A DNA stretch of 64,000 nucleotides from Duganella rivi (GCF_009857435.1 NZ_WWCK01000002.1:1-64000); one strand, 5' to 3'; numbered from the stretch's first letter, positions 1 to 9,332 are shown. Notes: a model not told the origin generated them from the sequence alone. Translations and numbers: made by a program.

Positions 1-153
1 CCGGCAGCACAGCCGGCGCTGAAGCTGGCCGCCAAACCAGCCGCCAAGCCGGCCGCCCGTCCCGCAGCCAAGCCAGCTGCACGTCCCGCCGCAGCGCGGC
101 CCGCGCCCAAGGCGCCGGCGGCCGACCGCAACGACGAGTGGGAAGAGTTCTAA
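1..153 (+). CDS. Methyl-accepting chemotaxis protein, C-terminal tail (partial)
   Basis: Only the last 50 codons are in the window; the gene begins to the left. The visible part is a flexible linker rich in Ala, Pro and Lys with PAAKPAARP-like repeats, ending in ADRNDEWEEF before the stop. A long disordered tail closing with an acidic W-x-x-F pentapeptide is characteristic of chemoreceptors: the pentapeptide tethers the methyltransferase CheR and methylesterase CheB for adaptation. No signalling domain is visible, so the call rests on the tail alone. A different protein with an Ala/Pro/Lys-rich C-terminus is possible. Confidence 0.65.
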   Translation, partial: PAAQPALKLAAKPAAKPAARPAAKPAARPAAARPAPKAPAADRNDEWEEF

Positions 154-163
154 GGCGCTGCGA

Positions 164-943
164 TTAAAGCTGGCAGAACTCGCCGCTGCCGGCGACCTGC
201 CATTTTTTCGCCAGGTGATCGAGCTCGCCGCTGTCTTTCAGCTTGCGCAGCGCCGCCGACAGGCGCTGCTGGATGGCAGGCGGCACGTGTGGGCCGACCA
301 GCATATAAGCCTGCGCCTGCCGCATCACGCCGGGCAGCACGCGGATTTGGCGATGTGCGCAGTATTCGCGGATCAGCGGATGGTTGGCGGGCGAGCGGTA
401 GTAGAAAAACCGCCCGCGCCCGATCATCAGCTTGTGAAGATTTTGCCGCACACTGGCCGAGCCGGCGTCCACCCTTAGCGCTGGTATGGTGCTGAGTTGG
501 CGGCTCGGGCCGGTGCCATTCACCGACAGCACCACGTTTTCGCCTCCCATCTGGATGATGTCCTGCCAGCGCGATACGGCCACTGTATCGTCAGCGCGCG
601 CCAACAGCACGTACTGCAAGCTGAACAGGGCCGGTTCCAGCAGCTGCCGATCCTGCCGCTCCGCTGTTTTGGTCATGCCGCAGGCGACATCGAGCAGGCC
701 GGCGTTGAGGTTGGCGTCGATCCGCGCCGACGGGCTCCAGCCTTGGTCACCGCTGAATAGCAAGCCGCTATCGGTTTTCTCGATGGCGCGAAAAATATCA
801 ATGCACAAGCCTTGAACGACCGGTTCGCCGTAGTGATCACCGGCGATAAACTTCGGTTCCGCCTCGGTTTGGGCGGCGGTGCGCAGGGTTGTGGCGCATG
901 CGTTGGCGGTCAAGGCCATGAGGGAGATCAGCAACCATTTCAT
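164..943 (-). CDS. Periplasmic solute-binding protein, SBP_bac_3 type
   Basis: A 259-residue secreted protein with a signal peptide (MKWLLISLMALTANACA). The mature part has the layout of family 3 extracellular solute-binding proteins, which bind amino acids for ABC transporters or act as sensor-like binding proteins: a PVVQGLCIDIFRAI segment near the start, a DVACGMTKTAERQ segment in lobe 1 and an ALRKLKDSGELDHLAKKW motif near the C-terminus. No permease or ATPase gene is adjacent, so it may be an orphan receptor. It converges closely on the chemoreceptor tail (10 bp between stops) and is divergent from the LysR gene at 1065. Ligand unknown. Confidence 0.8.
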   Translation of the reverse strand: MKWLLISLMALTANACATTLRTAAQTEAEPKFIAGDHYGEPVVQGLCIDIFRAIEKTDSGLLFSGDQGWSPSARIDANLNAGLLDVACGMTKTAERQDRQLLEPALFSLQYVLLARADDTVAVSRWQDIIQMGGENVVLSVNGTGPSRQLSTIPALRVDAGSASVRQNLHKLMIGRGRFFYYRSPANHPLIREYCAHRQIRVLPGVMRQAQAYMLVGPHVPPAIQQRLSAALRKLKDSGELDHLAKKWQVAGSGEFCQL

Positions 944-1025
944 GACGTTCTCTCGGTCAGTGAAGAAGGTGATACCAGCGTATGCGTTGGCGATACCACA
1001 AACAATGCAGTTCAGTGGCGGATGT

Positions 1026-1040
1026 TTACTCTCAGAGTAA
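1026..1040. promoter_or_regulatory. Palindromic LysR-type operator candidate
   Basis: A perfect inverted repeat, TTACTCT-C-AGAGTAA, 25 bp upstream of the LysR start codon and between divergent genes. The inner 13 bases fit the T-N11-A pattern bound by LysR-type regulators. Placement suggests autoregulation and control of the divergent solute-binding protein gene. Confidence 0.55.
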
Positions 1041-1064
1041 TGAAAGCGCTATGATTCCCACATC

Positions 1065-1976
1065 ATGATGATCGACGACGTGATCACGCTGAAGAAGCTG
1101 GAAGTGCTGTTGACCTTCATGGAGGTCAACAACCTCGCACGCGCGTCCGAAATGCTGGGACAGAGCGTGGTCAGCGTGCACCGCTCGCTGCATTCGCTGG
1201 AGGAGGGCTTGCGCTGCCCGCTGTTCAAGCGCGAGGGCCGCAACCTGGTGCCGCTGCCGGCCGCTTTTGCGTTTGCCAATTATGCGCAGCGTGCTTTGGG
1301 CGAAGTCGACAAGGGCGTGCGCAAGGCGCGCGAAGTGGCCGGTTTCGCTGCCGACCGCCTGAAAATGGGCTCGCTGTATTCGCTGACGCTGCGCTGCATC
1401 CCGCGCCTGATGACCGGGCTGAGCCTGCGCAAGCCGGATCTGCACATTGACCTGACCATGGGTTCCAACCGCGAGCTATTCCAGGGCTTGACCGATGGCC
1501 GCCTGGACGCCGCCGTGGTCGGCCTGCCGCCGGATTTCCAGCATGCGGATCTGCAGGCGGTGCCGCTGTTTGATGATGACCTGTATCTGGCCGCAGCGAT
1601 ACCTTCGGCCTATGCCGGAAGGGATAGCATCGATCTGGAAGAACTGCGCGGGGAAAAATTTGTGCGGCTGGCCGATGGCTTTGCCACAGCGGACAGCTTC
1701 GACCACGCCTTTGCGGTGGCCGGATACCAGCCCGACATCGCCGTCTCGGTCGGCGACATTTTCTCGCTGATTAACCTGGTGAGCGGCGGCTTGGGCTACA
1801 GCCTGTTACCGGGACGCGTGGCTGATTTCAGCCCGCGCATGCAGCTGTTGCCGCTGGCGGCACGTTACGCCAGTTGCCAGCGGGTCACGCTGCTGTTTGC
1901 GAAAAACCGCGAGCGTGATCCCAATCTGCTGGCGCTGGCCGCCGAATGCCGCATGTATCGCAATGCGGACGCTTGA
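1065..1976 (+). CDS. LysR-family transcriptional regulator
   Basis: A 303-residue LysR-type regulator. The N-terminal winged helix-turn-helix occupies about residues 8-68 (LTFMEVNNLARASEMLGQSV, then SLHSLEEGLRCPLFKREGR). The effector-binding domain runs from about residue 95 (KMGSLYSLTLRCIPRLM) and includes GRLDAAVVGLP and a GGLGYSLLPGRVA segment near the end. It is divergent from the solute-binding protein gene, with a palindromic operator candidate in the 121-bp gap, so that gene is the likely target. No Shine-Dalgarno sequence is obvious upstream of the paired ATG ATG start. The inducer cannot be deduced; the sequence resembles MdcR-like regulators but no malonate genes are nearby. Confidence 0.85.
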   Translation: MMIDDVITLKKLEVLLTFMEVNNLARASEMLGQSVVSVHRSLHSLEEGLRCPLFKREGRNLVPLPAAFAFANYAQRALGEVDKGVRKAREVAGFAADRLKMGSLYSLTLRCIPRLMTGLSLRKPDLHIDLTMGSNRELFQGLTDGRLDAAVVGLPPDFQHADLQAVPLFDDDLYLAAAIPSAYAGRDSIDLEELRGEKFVRLADGFATADSFDHAFAVAGYQPDIAVSVGDIFSLINLVSGGLGYSLLPGRVADFSPRMQLLPLAARYASCQRVTLLFAKNRERDPNLLALAAECRMYRNADA

Positions 1977-2462
1977 TTACTCTTCCAGCAGGCTACGCAG
2001 CATCCACGCGGTTTTTTCGTGGACGTCGAGACGTTGCGTGAGCAAGTCGGCGGTTGGCTGATCGTCGGCTTCGTCCACTACCGGCAGCAGCTTGCGCGCG
2101 GTGCGGGCCGTCGCTTCCTGCGCCGCCACCAGGTGACGCACCATGTCCAGCGCCGCCGGCACGCCTTCGATTTCCTTGATGGTCGCCAGCTTGACGAACT
2201 GGGCGTAGGTGCCCGGCGCCGGGTAGCCCAGCGCGCGGATGCGTTCGGCGATCTGATCCAGCGCCGCCCACTGCTCGGTGTACTGGGTCATAAACATCTG
2301 GTGCAGGGAGTTGAACATCGGCCCCTTCACGTTCCAGTGGAAGTTGTGGGTCATCAGGTACAGCGTGTAGCTATCGGCGAGCAGGCCGGACAGGCCTGCT
2401 GCGATAGTGGCGCGGCTTTCGTCGGAAAGGCCGATGTCGATCTTGATTGCTTTGTCACCCAT
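1977..2462 (-). CDS. dps: Dps/ferritin-like DNA starvation protein
   Basis: A 161-residue Dps-family protein, which forms dodecamers that oxidise and store iron and protect DNA under starvation or peroxide stress. The ferroxidase signature is visible: [20 protein letters not shown] followed by [17 protein letters not shown], supplying the His, Asp and Glu ligands. An in-frame ATG lies five codons upstream at 2477, but AAGGAG (2469-2474) lies inside that extension, six bases before the ATG at 2462. I therefore place the start at 2462. It lies 44 bp downstream of the RND efflux operon on the same strand and probably has its own promoter. Confidence 0.9.
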   Translation of the reverse strand: MGDKAIKIDIGLSDESRATIAAGLSGLLADSYTLYLMTHNFHWNVKGPMFNSLHQMFMTQYTEQWAALDQIAERIRALGYPAPGTYAQFVKLATIKEIEGVPAALDMVRHLVAAQEATARTARKLLPVVDEADDQPTADLLTQRLDVHEKTAWMLRSLLEE

Positions 2463-2506
2463 CACATGCTCCTTCATTAATCAACGCAGACCTTTCCATT
2501 GTAGCG

Positions 2507-3928
2507 CTATGTGGCCGGCTCTGCCTGTACCGCTGACCAGCCGCCGCCGATGGCTTTCACCAGCTGCACGCCGGCCTGGCGGTAGCGCGTGGACAGGTCA
2601 AGTTCGCTGCGGCGCGATTGCAGGTAGGCCGTTTGCGCGGTCACTACTTCGAGATAGCTGGCGGCGCCCTGGTCGTAGCGCTTCTTGGCCAGGTCGAGTG
2701 CGCGGCCCGCCGCTTCTGCGGCCTGGTGGTCGAACCTGGCCGCCTCGTCGTAGTTGTTGAGCAGGGCGAGCTGGTCTTCCACTTGCTGGAAGGCGGTCAG
2801 CACCACCGAGCGGTAGCGCTGGCCGGCTTCGTCCAGCACCGCTTCCGCACCGGCGATTTGCGCTTTGCGGCGGCCGCCGTCGAGCAGGCTCACAGCCAAG
2901 GTCGGGCCGACTGCCCAGAACAGGTTGGACGCTTGCGCAAAGCGGCCAAAGTCGCTGCTTTGCAGGCCGGCGCTGGTACCCAGGTTCAGCGAAGGGAATA
3001 GCGCCGTGCGCGCCACGCCAACCTGGTCGCTGGCGGCCGCCACGCGCAGCGCAGCGGCGGCGATGTCGGGACGGCGTTGCAGCAGCAGCGACGGCACGCC
3101 GACCGGCAGCGCCGGCGTGGTGAAGCTGGCGTCGGTCGTTTCGACTTTGAAGCTGGAAGCGCTGGCGCCCACCAGCGCCGCAATCGCGTGTTCCTGCACG
3201 CTGCGCTGCGCCTGGCGCTGGCGCAGCAGGGAGCGCGTCGATTCCAGTTGGGTTTGCGCGCGGGCGAGATCCAGGCCGGAGGCGGTGCCGCCGTCGTGGC
3301 GCTGGGTTACGAGATCGGCTTGGCGTTGGTAGGCGGCCTCGGTGTCGCGCAGCAGCTTGATGTCGGCATCGGCGCCGCGCAGGGCCAGCAGCGTGTCGGC
3401 CAACTGGATTTGCAGCGACAAGCGCGCCGCAGCCAGGTCGGCATTGGCGGCGCGTTCCTGCGCCACGCCGGCGCTCACTTGCTTGCTGATGCGGCCCCAC
3501 AGGTCTACTTCGTAGCCAAGGTCGAATTGCAGCGTGCCGCTGTTGTACTCCGACGGCGAGGTCGCGCCGCGCAGCGGCTTGAGGTCGGACTGGCGGATGC
3601 GCTGGCCGTTCAGCGAGGCGCCCAGCGTTGGCGATTCGGCCGCGCGCAGCACGCCGGTGGCGGCTTGCGCCTGCTTGTAGCGGGCGAGGGCGCTGGCCAA
3701 GTCCGGGCTGTTGGCGATCAGCTGCTGTTCCAGCTGATTCAACTGCGGATCCTGGTACATGGTCCACCATTCGGCCGGCAGCAGCGGCGCTTTGGCGTTG
3801 GCGTCGGCCCAGCCGGCGGGAATCTCGCGGAAGCTGTCAGCCATCGGCACTGCCGGCGGCTGCTGCACCGGCGCTTGCGCGCAAGCGGCAAGGGCCAGTG
3901 CCAGGGTAGTAGCGTAAAGGATCTTCAC
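2507..3928 (-). CDS. Outer-membrane efflux lipoprotein, NodT/OprM family
   Basis: A 473-residue TolC-like outer-membrane channel, last gene of a tripartite RND efflux operon. The N-terminus is a lipoprotein signal (MKILYATTLALALAACAQ, lipobox LAAC), so the mature protein is probably acylated at Cys16. Two outer-membrane efflux repeats follow; the second includes LLQRRPDIAAAALRVAAASDQVGVARTALFPSLNL (shown in parts: LLQRRPDIAAAALR and VGVARTALFPSLNL), a hallmark of the NodT subgroup. Its start overlaps the adaptor stop by four bases (ATGA), implying translational coupling. Confidence 0.93.
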   Translation of the reverse strand: MKILYATTLALALAACAQAPVQQPPAVPMADSFREIPAGWADANAKAPLLPAEWWTMYQDPQLNQLEQQLIANSPDLASALARYKQAQAATGVLRAAESPTLGASLNGQRIRQSDLKPLRGATSPSEYNSGTLQFDLGYEVDLWGRISKQVSAGVAQERAANADLAAARLSLQIQLADTLLALRGADADIKLLRDTEAAYQRQADLVTQRHDGGTASGLDLARAQTQLESTRSLLRQRQAQRSVQEHAIAALVGASASSFKVETTDASFTTPALPVGVPSLLLQRRPDIAAAALRVAAASDQVGVARTALFPSLNLGTSAGLQSSDFGRFAQASNLFWAVGPTLAVSLLDGGRRKAQIAGAEAVLDEAGQRYRSVVLTAFQQVEDQLALLNNYDEAARFDHQAAEAAGRALDLAKKRYDQGAASYLEVVTAQTAYLQSRRSELDLSTRYRQAGVQLVKAIGGGWSAVQAEPAT

Positions 3929-5076
3929 AGCTTGGCCTTTGCGTTGTTGGCGGCGGCCACGCGCACCACGTCGCCGGTGGCCACGCCGTCCGGCGGATTG
4001 GCGATGACCTGGTCATTGCGGTCGATGCCGGACGAGACTTCGAGCACATTGCCCAGGTCGCGGCTGACGGTAATCTGCTTGAGCACCACGCGGTTGTCCT
4101 TGCCCAGCGTTGCCACTTGGGTGCCGGCCTTGTTGAAGATCAGCGCGCTCGGCGGGATGCTCAGCGCATTGCTGCTCAGCGGCGAGTCGAAGTGAATCGA
4201 CGCGTAGCCGCCCGGCAGCAGTTCGCGGTTATCGTTTTGCACGGTCAGCTGCACCAGCATGGCGCCGGAGCTGGCGTTGATGGCCTGCGACAGCGATTGC
4301 ACGGTGGCGGTGAAGGTCTTGCCCGGACGTTCAGGCACGCTCAACTCGGCCTTGTCGCCGACCTTGATGGCAGCCACCTGGCGCTGCGGCACGTTGACGT
4401 AGACGCGCAAGCGGCTGATGTCGGACACCACGAACAACTCGCTGCCGACGGCGCCGCCGACGTTAATCAGCGCGCCGACATCGGTGTTGCGCGCAGTGAC
4501 TACACCGTCAAACGGCGCCACCAGGCGTGTGTAGCGCTGCAGCGCCTGCACGCGGTCGACGTTGGCTTGCATGGCGTTGACGGCCGATTGCTTGGCTGCC
4601 AGATCGCCGGCTTTCTCATCGGCCTCTTGATGCGAGACGGCGTCCGCCGCCAGCAAGCCTTGCCAGCGCTTGGCGGTGCTGCTGGCCAGCGTCAGGTTGC
4701 TGCGCGCGGTGGCCAGTTCGGCTTTCGCTTGCAGCAGTTGCTGGTCGAGATCCGGGGTTTCGATATCGGCCAGCGTCTGGCCCGATTTCACCGGCGCGCC
4801 GATGTCGACATTCCAGTTTTTCAGGTAGCCGCTGACGCGGGCGTAGATCGGCGCGCGCGCCCATGGTTCGATGCGGGCCGGCAGTTCCAGCGAGGCGCCG
4901 GTCGCCTGGCCGGCGGCCAGTACGCTCACCACCGGAATCACCGGCGTGCTGGCTTCCTTGATTTGTCCGGCGAGCGAACGGCGGCTCATCACACCGGCCG
5001 CGACCAGCGCGACGGCAATGACGATGAGTCCTACGGCCAGCGGTTTGTGGCCCTTGCGAATGGTATTAGATGGCAT
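3925..5076 (-). CDS. RND efflux periplasmic adaptor (membrane fusion protein)
   Basis: A 383-residue HlyD/AcrA-type adaptor that links the inner-membrane pump to the outer-membrane channel. One N-terminal membrane segment (about residues 12-32, AVGLIVIAVALVAAGVMS) anchors it. The biotinyl-lipoyl-like domain begins around IYARVSGYLKNWNVDIGAPV, followed by an alpha hairpin (LLQAKAELATARSNL), the returning lipoyl half (YTRLVAPFDGVVTARNTDVG) and a beta-barrel domain. It overlaps the pump gene by 11 bp and the channel gene by 4 bp, so the three form one tightly coupled operon. Confidence 0.93.
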   Translation of the reverse strand: MPSNTIRKGHKPLAVGLIVIAVALVAAGVMSRRSLAGQIKEASTPVIPVVSVLAAGQATGASLELPARIEPWARAPIYARVSGYLKNWNVDIGAPVKSGQTLADIETPDLDQQLLQAKAELATARSNLTLASSTAKRWQGLLAADAVSHQEADEKAGDLAAKQSAVNAMQANVDRVQALQRYTRLVAPFDGVVTARNTDVGALINVGGAVGSELFVVSDISRLRVYVNVPQRQVAAIKVGDKAELSVPERPGKTFTATVQSLSQAINASSGAMLVQLTVQNDNRELLPGGYASIHFDSPLSSNALSIPPSALIFNKAGTQVATLGKDNRVVLKQITVSRDLGNVLEVSSGIDRNDQVIANPPDGVATGDVVRVAAANNAKAKL

Positions 5077-8000
5077 GAGCAGGTGCTCCAGGAAGAGGTT
5101 GGTCGTTGGACTTGGTTTTAGGCGCGTGTTTCTTGTGCACGAGGCTGAACACGACCGGCACGAACAGCAGGGTAGCGGTAGTCGCGAAGATCAGGCCGCC
5201 GATCACGGCGCGGCCCAGCGGCGCATTTTGTTCGCCGCCGTCGCCGAGGCCCAGCGCCATCGGCAGCATGCCGATGATCATGGACAGGGCGGTCATCAGC
5301 ACCGGACGGAAGCGCACGGAGCCGGCCTCCAGCGCAGCGGCAGTCGCATCGCCCAATTCATCGAGGCGTTCGCGGGCGAAGGAAATCACCAGCACCGAGT
5401 TGGCGGTAGCCACACCCATGCACATGATGGCACCGGTCAGCGCCGGCACCGACAAGGTCGTGTTGGTGGCAAACAGCATCCAGACGATGCCGGCCAGCGC
5501 GGCGGGCAGCGCCGACACGATCACCGCTGGATCGAGCCACGACTGGAAGTTCACCACGATCAGCAGGTAGATCAGTACCACCGCGCCGAGCAGGCCAAAC
5601 AGCAGGCCGGCAAAGGCGCGATCCATGGTTTTCACTTGGCCCAGCATCTGCACGGTCGAGCCTTTCGGCAGCTCGGCCTTGGTTTCTTCCAGCACCTTGT
5701 TGATGTCCTTGGCGACGGCGCCGAGGTCGCGGTCTTGCGTGGTGGCGTAGATCTGCACCATCGGCTGGATGTCGTACTGGCTGATCAGCGCCGACGCGGT
5801 GCTGCGCTCGAAGCGCGCCACGCCGCCCAGCGTTGCGGTGCCGGTGGTCGCGCCGTTACCGACCGGCAGATTGGCCAATGCCGACAGTGAGTCCAGTTGC
5901 GGCTGCGGCGTTTGCATCACGATCGGGTAGCTGACGCCGTTGGCTGGATTGAGCCAGAAGGTCGGCGCCACCTGCGAGGAACCGGCCAGGTTGACCACCA
6001 TGCTGTTGGTGATGTCGCGCGTGGTCAGGCCCAGTTGCTGCGCCTGGGTGCGGTCTACGTCAACGTTAAACACCGGCGCCTTGTTCGATTGCTGGATGCG
6101 CGCATCGGCCACGCCCGGAATGGCGCGCAGGCGTTTCAGCAGCTTCTCGGCGTAGACGTAGTTGTCGCCGATCTTGGCGCCGCGAATCTGTACGTCAATC
6201 GGCGCGGGCGAACCGAAGTTCAGAATCTGCGAGACGATGTCGGCCGGCGGGAACGAGAAGGTGGTGTCCGGGAATTCTTCCGGCAGCACCTTGCGCAGCT
6301 TGCGCACGTACTCGGCGGTCGGCTGGTGTTCCTCGCTGAGGGCGATCTGGAAGTCGCCGTCCTGCGTGCCCATCATGCCGGTGTTGTTGTAGGTGACGTT
6401 GATCGAGCTGGCCGGCATGCCGATGTTGTCGGTCAGGGTGACGATTTCCTCGGCCGGAATCACGCGCCGGATCGCTTGCTCGATGCGGGCAAAGCGCGCC
6501 GCGGTTTCCTCGATACGGGTGCCGACCGGCACGCGCACGTGGATCAGCACCTGGCCCGAGTCCACCGACGGGAAGAAGTTACTGCCCAGGAACGGCACCA
6601 TCGAGAACGACGCCAGCACCACCAGCATGAAGCCGATGATGAACTTGCGGCGGTTAGCAACGGCCGATTCCAGGATGCCCGAGTAGCCGGCGCGCAGGCG
6701 CTCGAAGCGGGCTTCGAAAGCGCGCTGGAAACGCACCAGCGGATTGCCCGACGGCGCAGGCGTGCCGTGGCCGCCGTGGCCATGGGCATGGCCCTCGCCG
6801 GTGTCGTGCGGTTTCAGCAGGTAGTTGGCCATGGTCGGCACCAGGGTACGCGACAGGATGAACGAGCAGATCATGGCGAAGATCACCGCTTCGGCCATCG
6901 GCACGAACAGGAAGCGCGACACGCCGTCCAGGAAGAACATCGGCACGAATACGATACAGATACACAGCAGCGACACGAAGGCTGGCGTGGTGATCTGCGC
7001 CGCGCCGTCGAGGATCGCGGTTTCCACCGGCTTGCCGTGCTCAAGGTGCCAGTTGATGTTTTCAATGGTCACGGTGGCATCGTCGACCAGGATGCCGACT
7101 GCCAGCGCCAGGCCGCCCAGCGTCATCAGGTTGAGCGATTCGCCGATCGCCGACAAGGCGATGATGGAGCCGAGAATCGACAGCGGGATCGACACCGCAA
7201 TGATGATGGTCGAGCGCCAGCTGCCGAGGAACAGCAGAATCATCAAGCTGGTCAGCGCAGCGGCGATCACGCCTTCGGAGGCCACGCCTTTAATGGCGGC
7301 GCGCACAAACACGGATTGGTCGTTGATCGGCGTAACTTTCAGGGCGTCCGGCCAGCCGGCTTTCAGCGTGTCGATCTTGGCGCGGATGCCGTCGACGATG
7401 TCCAGCGTGGAGGCCGAGCCGTTTTTCAGCACCGACATCAGCACCGAACGGCTGCCGTCCACGTGCACCACATTGGTTTGCGGCGCGTTGCCGTCGTGGA
7501 CGTTGGCGATATCGCCAAGGTAGATGGTGGCGCCGTTGACCACTTTCACGGGCAGGCGCGCCAGATCGGCAATTGCCGACGGTGCGCTGTTCAATTGGAT
7601 GGTGTATTCAAGCGTATCGATTTTCTGTGTGCCGACCGGGGTCAGCACGTTTTGCGCCGCCAATGCGTTGGCGATGTCTTGCGCCGACAGGCCGCGTGCT
7701 TGCAGCAAGGCTGGATCGACGTCGATCTGCACCTGGCGCTGCTTGCCGCCGTACGGCAGCGGGATCGCCGCGCCCGGCACGCTGACCAGCGGCGTACGCA
7801 CCGTGTTGGTGCCAAGGTCGGACAGCTGCTGTTCGGACAAGCCCTTGCCGGACAAGGCTACCTGCAAGATCGGCACGGTGGCGGCGTTGTAGTTCAGGAT
7901 CAGCGGCGGGGTAATACCGGCTGGCATTTGCTTAAGCAGCGACTGCGAGATCGCCGTCACCTGCGCGTTGGCCACCGCCACGTTGACGCCCGGCTGGAAG

Positions 8001-8290
8001 AAGATCTTGACGATGCTGACGCCGGTGTAGTTGTTGGCCTCGATGTGTTCAATGTCGTTGACCGTGGTGGTCAGCGCGCGCTGGAACTGGGTCGAGATGC
8101 GGCCGGCCATCTGGTCGGGCGGCTGGCCGGTGTACTGCCACGCCACCGCGATCACCGGGATCTTAATGTCGGGGAAGATGTCGGTCGGCGTGCGCAGCGC
8201 CGCCAACGGGCCGGCGATCAGCAGCAGCAAGGCCATGACCACAAATGTATAGGGGCGCCGAAGCGCCACACGGACGATATCAATTAACAA
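5066..8290 (-). CDS. RND efflux transporter, inner-membrane permease
   Basis: A 1074-residue proton-driven pump of the HAE1/AcrB superfamily, first gene of the efflux operon. Both halves show the usual arrangement: one N-terminal membrane helix, a large periplasmic loop (PAGITPPLILNYNAATVPIL) and a membrane bundle carrying the proton-relay motif GILVDDATVTIEN in TM4. Start codon is TTG, supported by GGGAG about six bases upstream. The cytoplasmic linker between the two halves contains a histidine-rich stretch, HDTGEGHAHGHGGHGT (bases 6761-6808), unusual for drug pumps. The substrate (drug, solvent or metal) is not determined by sequence; the aspartate-rich TM4 favours organic substrates. Confidence 0.93.
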   Translation of the reverse strand: MLIDIVRVALRRPYTFVVMALLLLIAGPLAALRTPTDIFPDIKIPVIAVAWQYTGQPPDQMAGRISTQFQRALTTTVNDIEHIEANNYTGVSIVKIFFQPGVNVAVANAQVTAISQSLLKQMPAGITPPLILNYNAATVPILQVALSGKGLSEQQLSDLGTNTVRTPLVSVPGAAIPLPYGGKQRQVQIDVDPALLQARGLSAQDIANALAAQNVLTPVGTQKIDTLEYTIQLNSAPSAIADLARLPVKVVNGATIYLGDIANVHDGNAPQTNVVHVDGSRSVLMSVLKNGSASTLDIVDGIRAKIDTLKAGWPDALKVTPINDQSVFVRAAIKGVASEGVIAAALTSLMILLFLGSWRSTIIIAVSIPLSILGSIIALSAIGESLNLMTLGGLALAVGILVDDATVTIENINWHLEHGKPVETAILDGAAQITTPAFVSLLCICIVFVPMFFLDGVSRFLFVPMAEAVIFAMICSFILSRTLVPTMANYLLKPHDTGEGHAHGHGGHGTPAPSGNPLVRFQRAFEARFERLRAGYSGILESAVANRRKFIIGFMLVVLASFSMVPFLGSNFFPSVDSGQVLIHVRVPVGTRIEETAARFARIEQAIRRVIPAEEIVTLTDNIGMPASSINVTYNNTGMMGTQDGDFQIALSEEHQPTAEYVRKLRKVLPEEFPDTTFSFPPADIVSQILNFGSPAPIDVQIRGAKIGDNYVYAEKLLKRLRAIPGVADARIQQSNKAPVFNVDVDRTQAQQLGLTTRDITNSMVVNLAGSSQVAPTFWLNPANGVSYPIVMQTPQPQLDSLSALANLPVGNGATTGTATLGGVARFERSTASALISQYDIQPMVQIYATTQDRDLGAVAKDINKVLEETKAELPKGSTVQMLGQVKTMDRAFAGLLFGLLGAVVLIYLLIVVNFQSWLDPAVIVSALPAALAGIVWMLFATNTTLSVPALTGAIMCMGVATANSVLVISFARERLDELGDATAAALEAGSVRFRPVLMTALSMIIGMLPMALGLGDGGEQNAPLGRAVIGGLIFATTATLLFVPVVFSLVHKKHAPKTKSNDQPLPGAPAHAI

Positions 8291-8425
8291 AGGTTACTCC
8301 CTGAGACAGGTTGCGGCGGAGTCGCGGCGCGAGGAATGCTACATTAGTGAATTATTCTATCTGGTTAATGGTTATGGCTGACTTAAGAATTGTTTCTGGC
8401 ATGTATCAAGGTGTATCGGCGCGGC

Positions 8426-8481
8426 TGTAATCTGTTTGTAATCCGCGCGTCATGTTGCGGTCAGCGGGCGGTTTCTATACT
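8426..8481 (+). promoter_or_regulatory. Promoter with 11-bp-phased TGTAATC direct repeats
   Basis: TGTAATC occurs at 8426-8432 and again at 8437-8443, exactly 11 bp apart, as expected for tandem OmpR-family response-regulator sites. A TATACT -10 hexamer lies at 8476-8481, placing the repeats just upstream of a -35 region, a typical activator position. The driven gene is the secreted hydrolase at 8513. The related TTTGTAATCC string recurs upstream of the two-component genes at 11575. Confidence 0.5.
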
Positions 8482-8512
8482 GGGCACATCATCAACCCAC
8501 AAGGAAATCATC

Positions 8513-9247
8513 ATGAACAAGCTGTTACTTGCCGGCGTATTCGCGGCGGTCTTTTCCGGTGCTGCTTCGGCAGCTGTCAATAATATCGTTTTAGTCCATG
8601 GCGCGTACGCCGATGGCTCGGGCTGGAATGAAGTGATCGCTCGCTTGCAGAAAGCCGGCAAGCACGTGACCTCGGTGCAGAACCCGCTGACCTCGCTGGC
8701 CGACGACGCCGAAGCCACCCGCCGCGCGCTGGCGCAGCAGGATGGCCCGACGATTTTGGTCGGCCACTCGTGGGCCGGCACCGTGATTAGCGAAACCGGC
8801 ACCGATCCGAAAGTGAAGGCCTTGGTCTACGTGGCGGCGCGCGCGCCGGATGCGGGCGAGGATTACACCGCGCTGGCCGCCAAGTTCCCGGCGCCGCCAG
8901 CCAGCAAGGGCCTGGTCAAGACCCCGGACGGTTTCGCGCAGTTGAGCGAAGAAGCGTTTGTGCGCGATTTCGCCGGCGATCTGGATCCGGCCCAGGCGCG
9001 CGTGCTGTATGCAGGCCAAGGCCGCATTTCGCAGACCCTGTTCAGCGGCCGCACCACGCAGGCCGCGTGGAAGGTCAAGCCGACCTACTACGCGGTGTCG
9101 ACCAACGACCGCACCACCTCGCCGGAACTGGAGCGCTTCCTGGCCAAGCGCATGGGGGCAACAACCATCGAACTGCCATCGAGCCATTTGTCGATGATTT
9201 CTCACGCCGACGAAATTACCGCATTGATTCTCGAAGCCGCCAAATAA
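8513..9247 (+). CDS. Secreted alpha/beta-fold hydrolase
   Basis: A 244-residue hydrolase exported by a clear signal peptide (MNKLLLAGVFAAVFSGAASA). The core starts with NNIVLVHGAYADGSGW, supplying the oxyanion HG motif, and the nucleophile elbow is GHSWAG. The probable catalytic His is in SSHLSMISHADEI near the C-terminus. It resembles the EstC/methylesterase-like AB-hydrolase group. I use the ATG at 8513, preceded by AAGGAAA, since this start exposes the signal peptide; an upstream in-frame ATG at 8390 would extend across the promoter region. Substrate unknown. Its promoter region carries phased direct repeats that suggest response-regulator control. Confidence 0.85.
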   Translation: MNKLLLAGVFAAVFSGAASAAVNNIVLVHGAYADGSGWNEVIARLQKAGKHVTSVQNPLTSLADDAEATRRALAQQDGPTILVGHSWAGTVISETGTDPKVKALVYVAARAPDAGEDYTALAAKFPAPPASKGLVKTPDGFAQLSEEAFVRDFAGDLDPAQARVLYAGQGRISQTLFSGRTTQAAWKVKPTYYAVSTNDRTTSPELERFLAKRMGATTIELPSSHLSMISHADEITALILEAAK

Positions 9248-9287
9248 AACCCCGCAACCTTAAGCGATACGCCAGCCGTACCACTTA

Positions 9288-9317
9288 GGGGTCTGACCCC
9301 GTACGGGGTCAGACCCC
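9288..9317. repeat. Extragenic palindrome, copy 1
   Basis: A perfect 30-bp palindrome: arms GGGGTCTGACCCC and GGGGTCAGACCCC around GTAC. Less perfect outer arms (ACCCCGCA near 9248 and GTGCGGGTT near 9326) enclose it. It lies between the convergent hydrolase and beta-propeller genes and could act as a bidirectional terminator. Related copies: 35954-35983, 40664-40697, 44541-44568. Confidence 0.85.
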
Positions 9318-9332
9318 ACATGGCAGTGCGGG

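Noticed and set aside
5897..8287. A 796-codon open frame on the plus strand opposite the RND pump
   Set aside because: It is rich in His, Arg, Gln and Ala with no domain or hydrophobic core, as expected for the antisense of a GC-rich gene. The minus-strand frame is a complete RND transporter.
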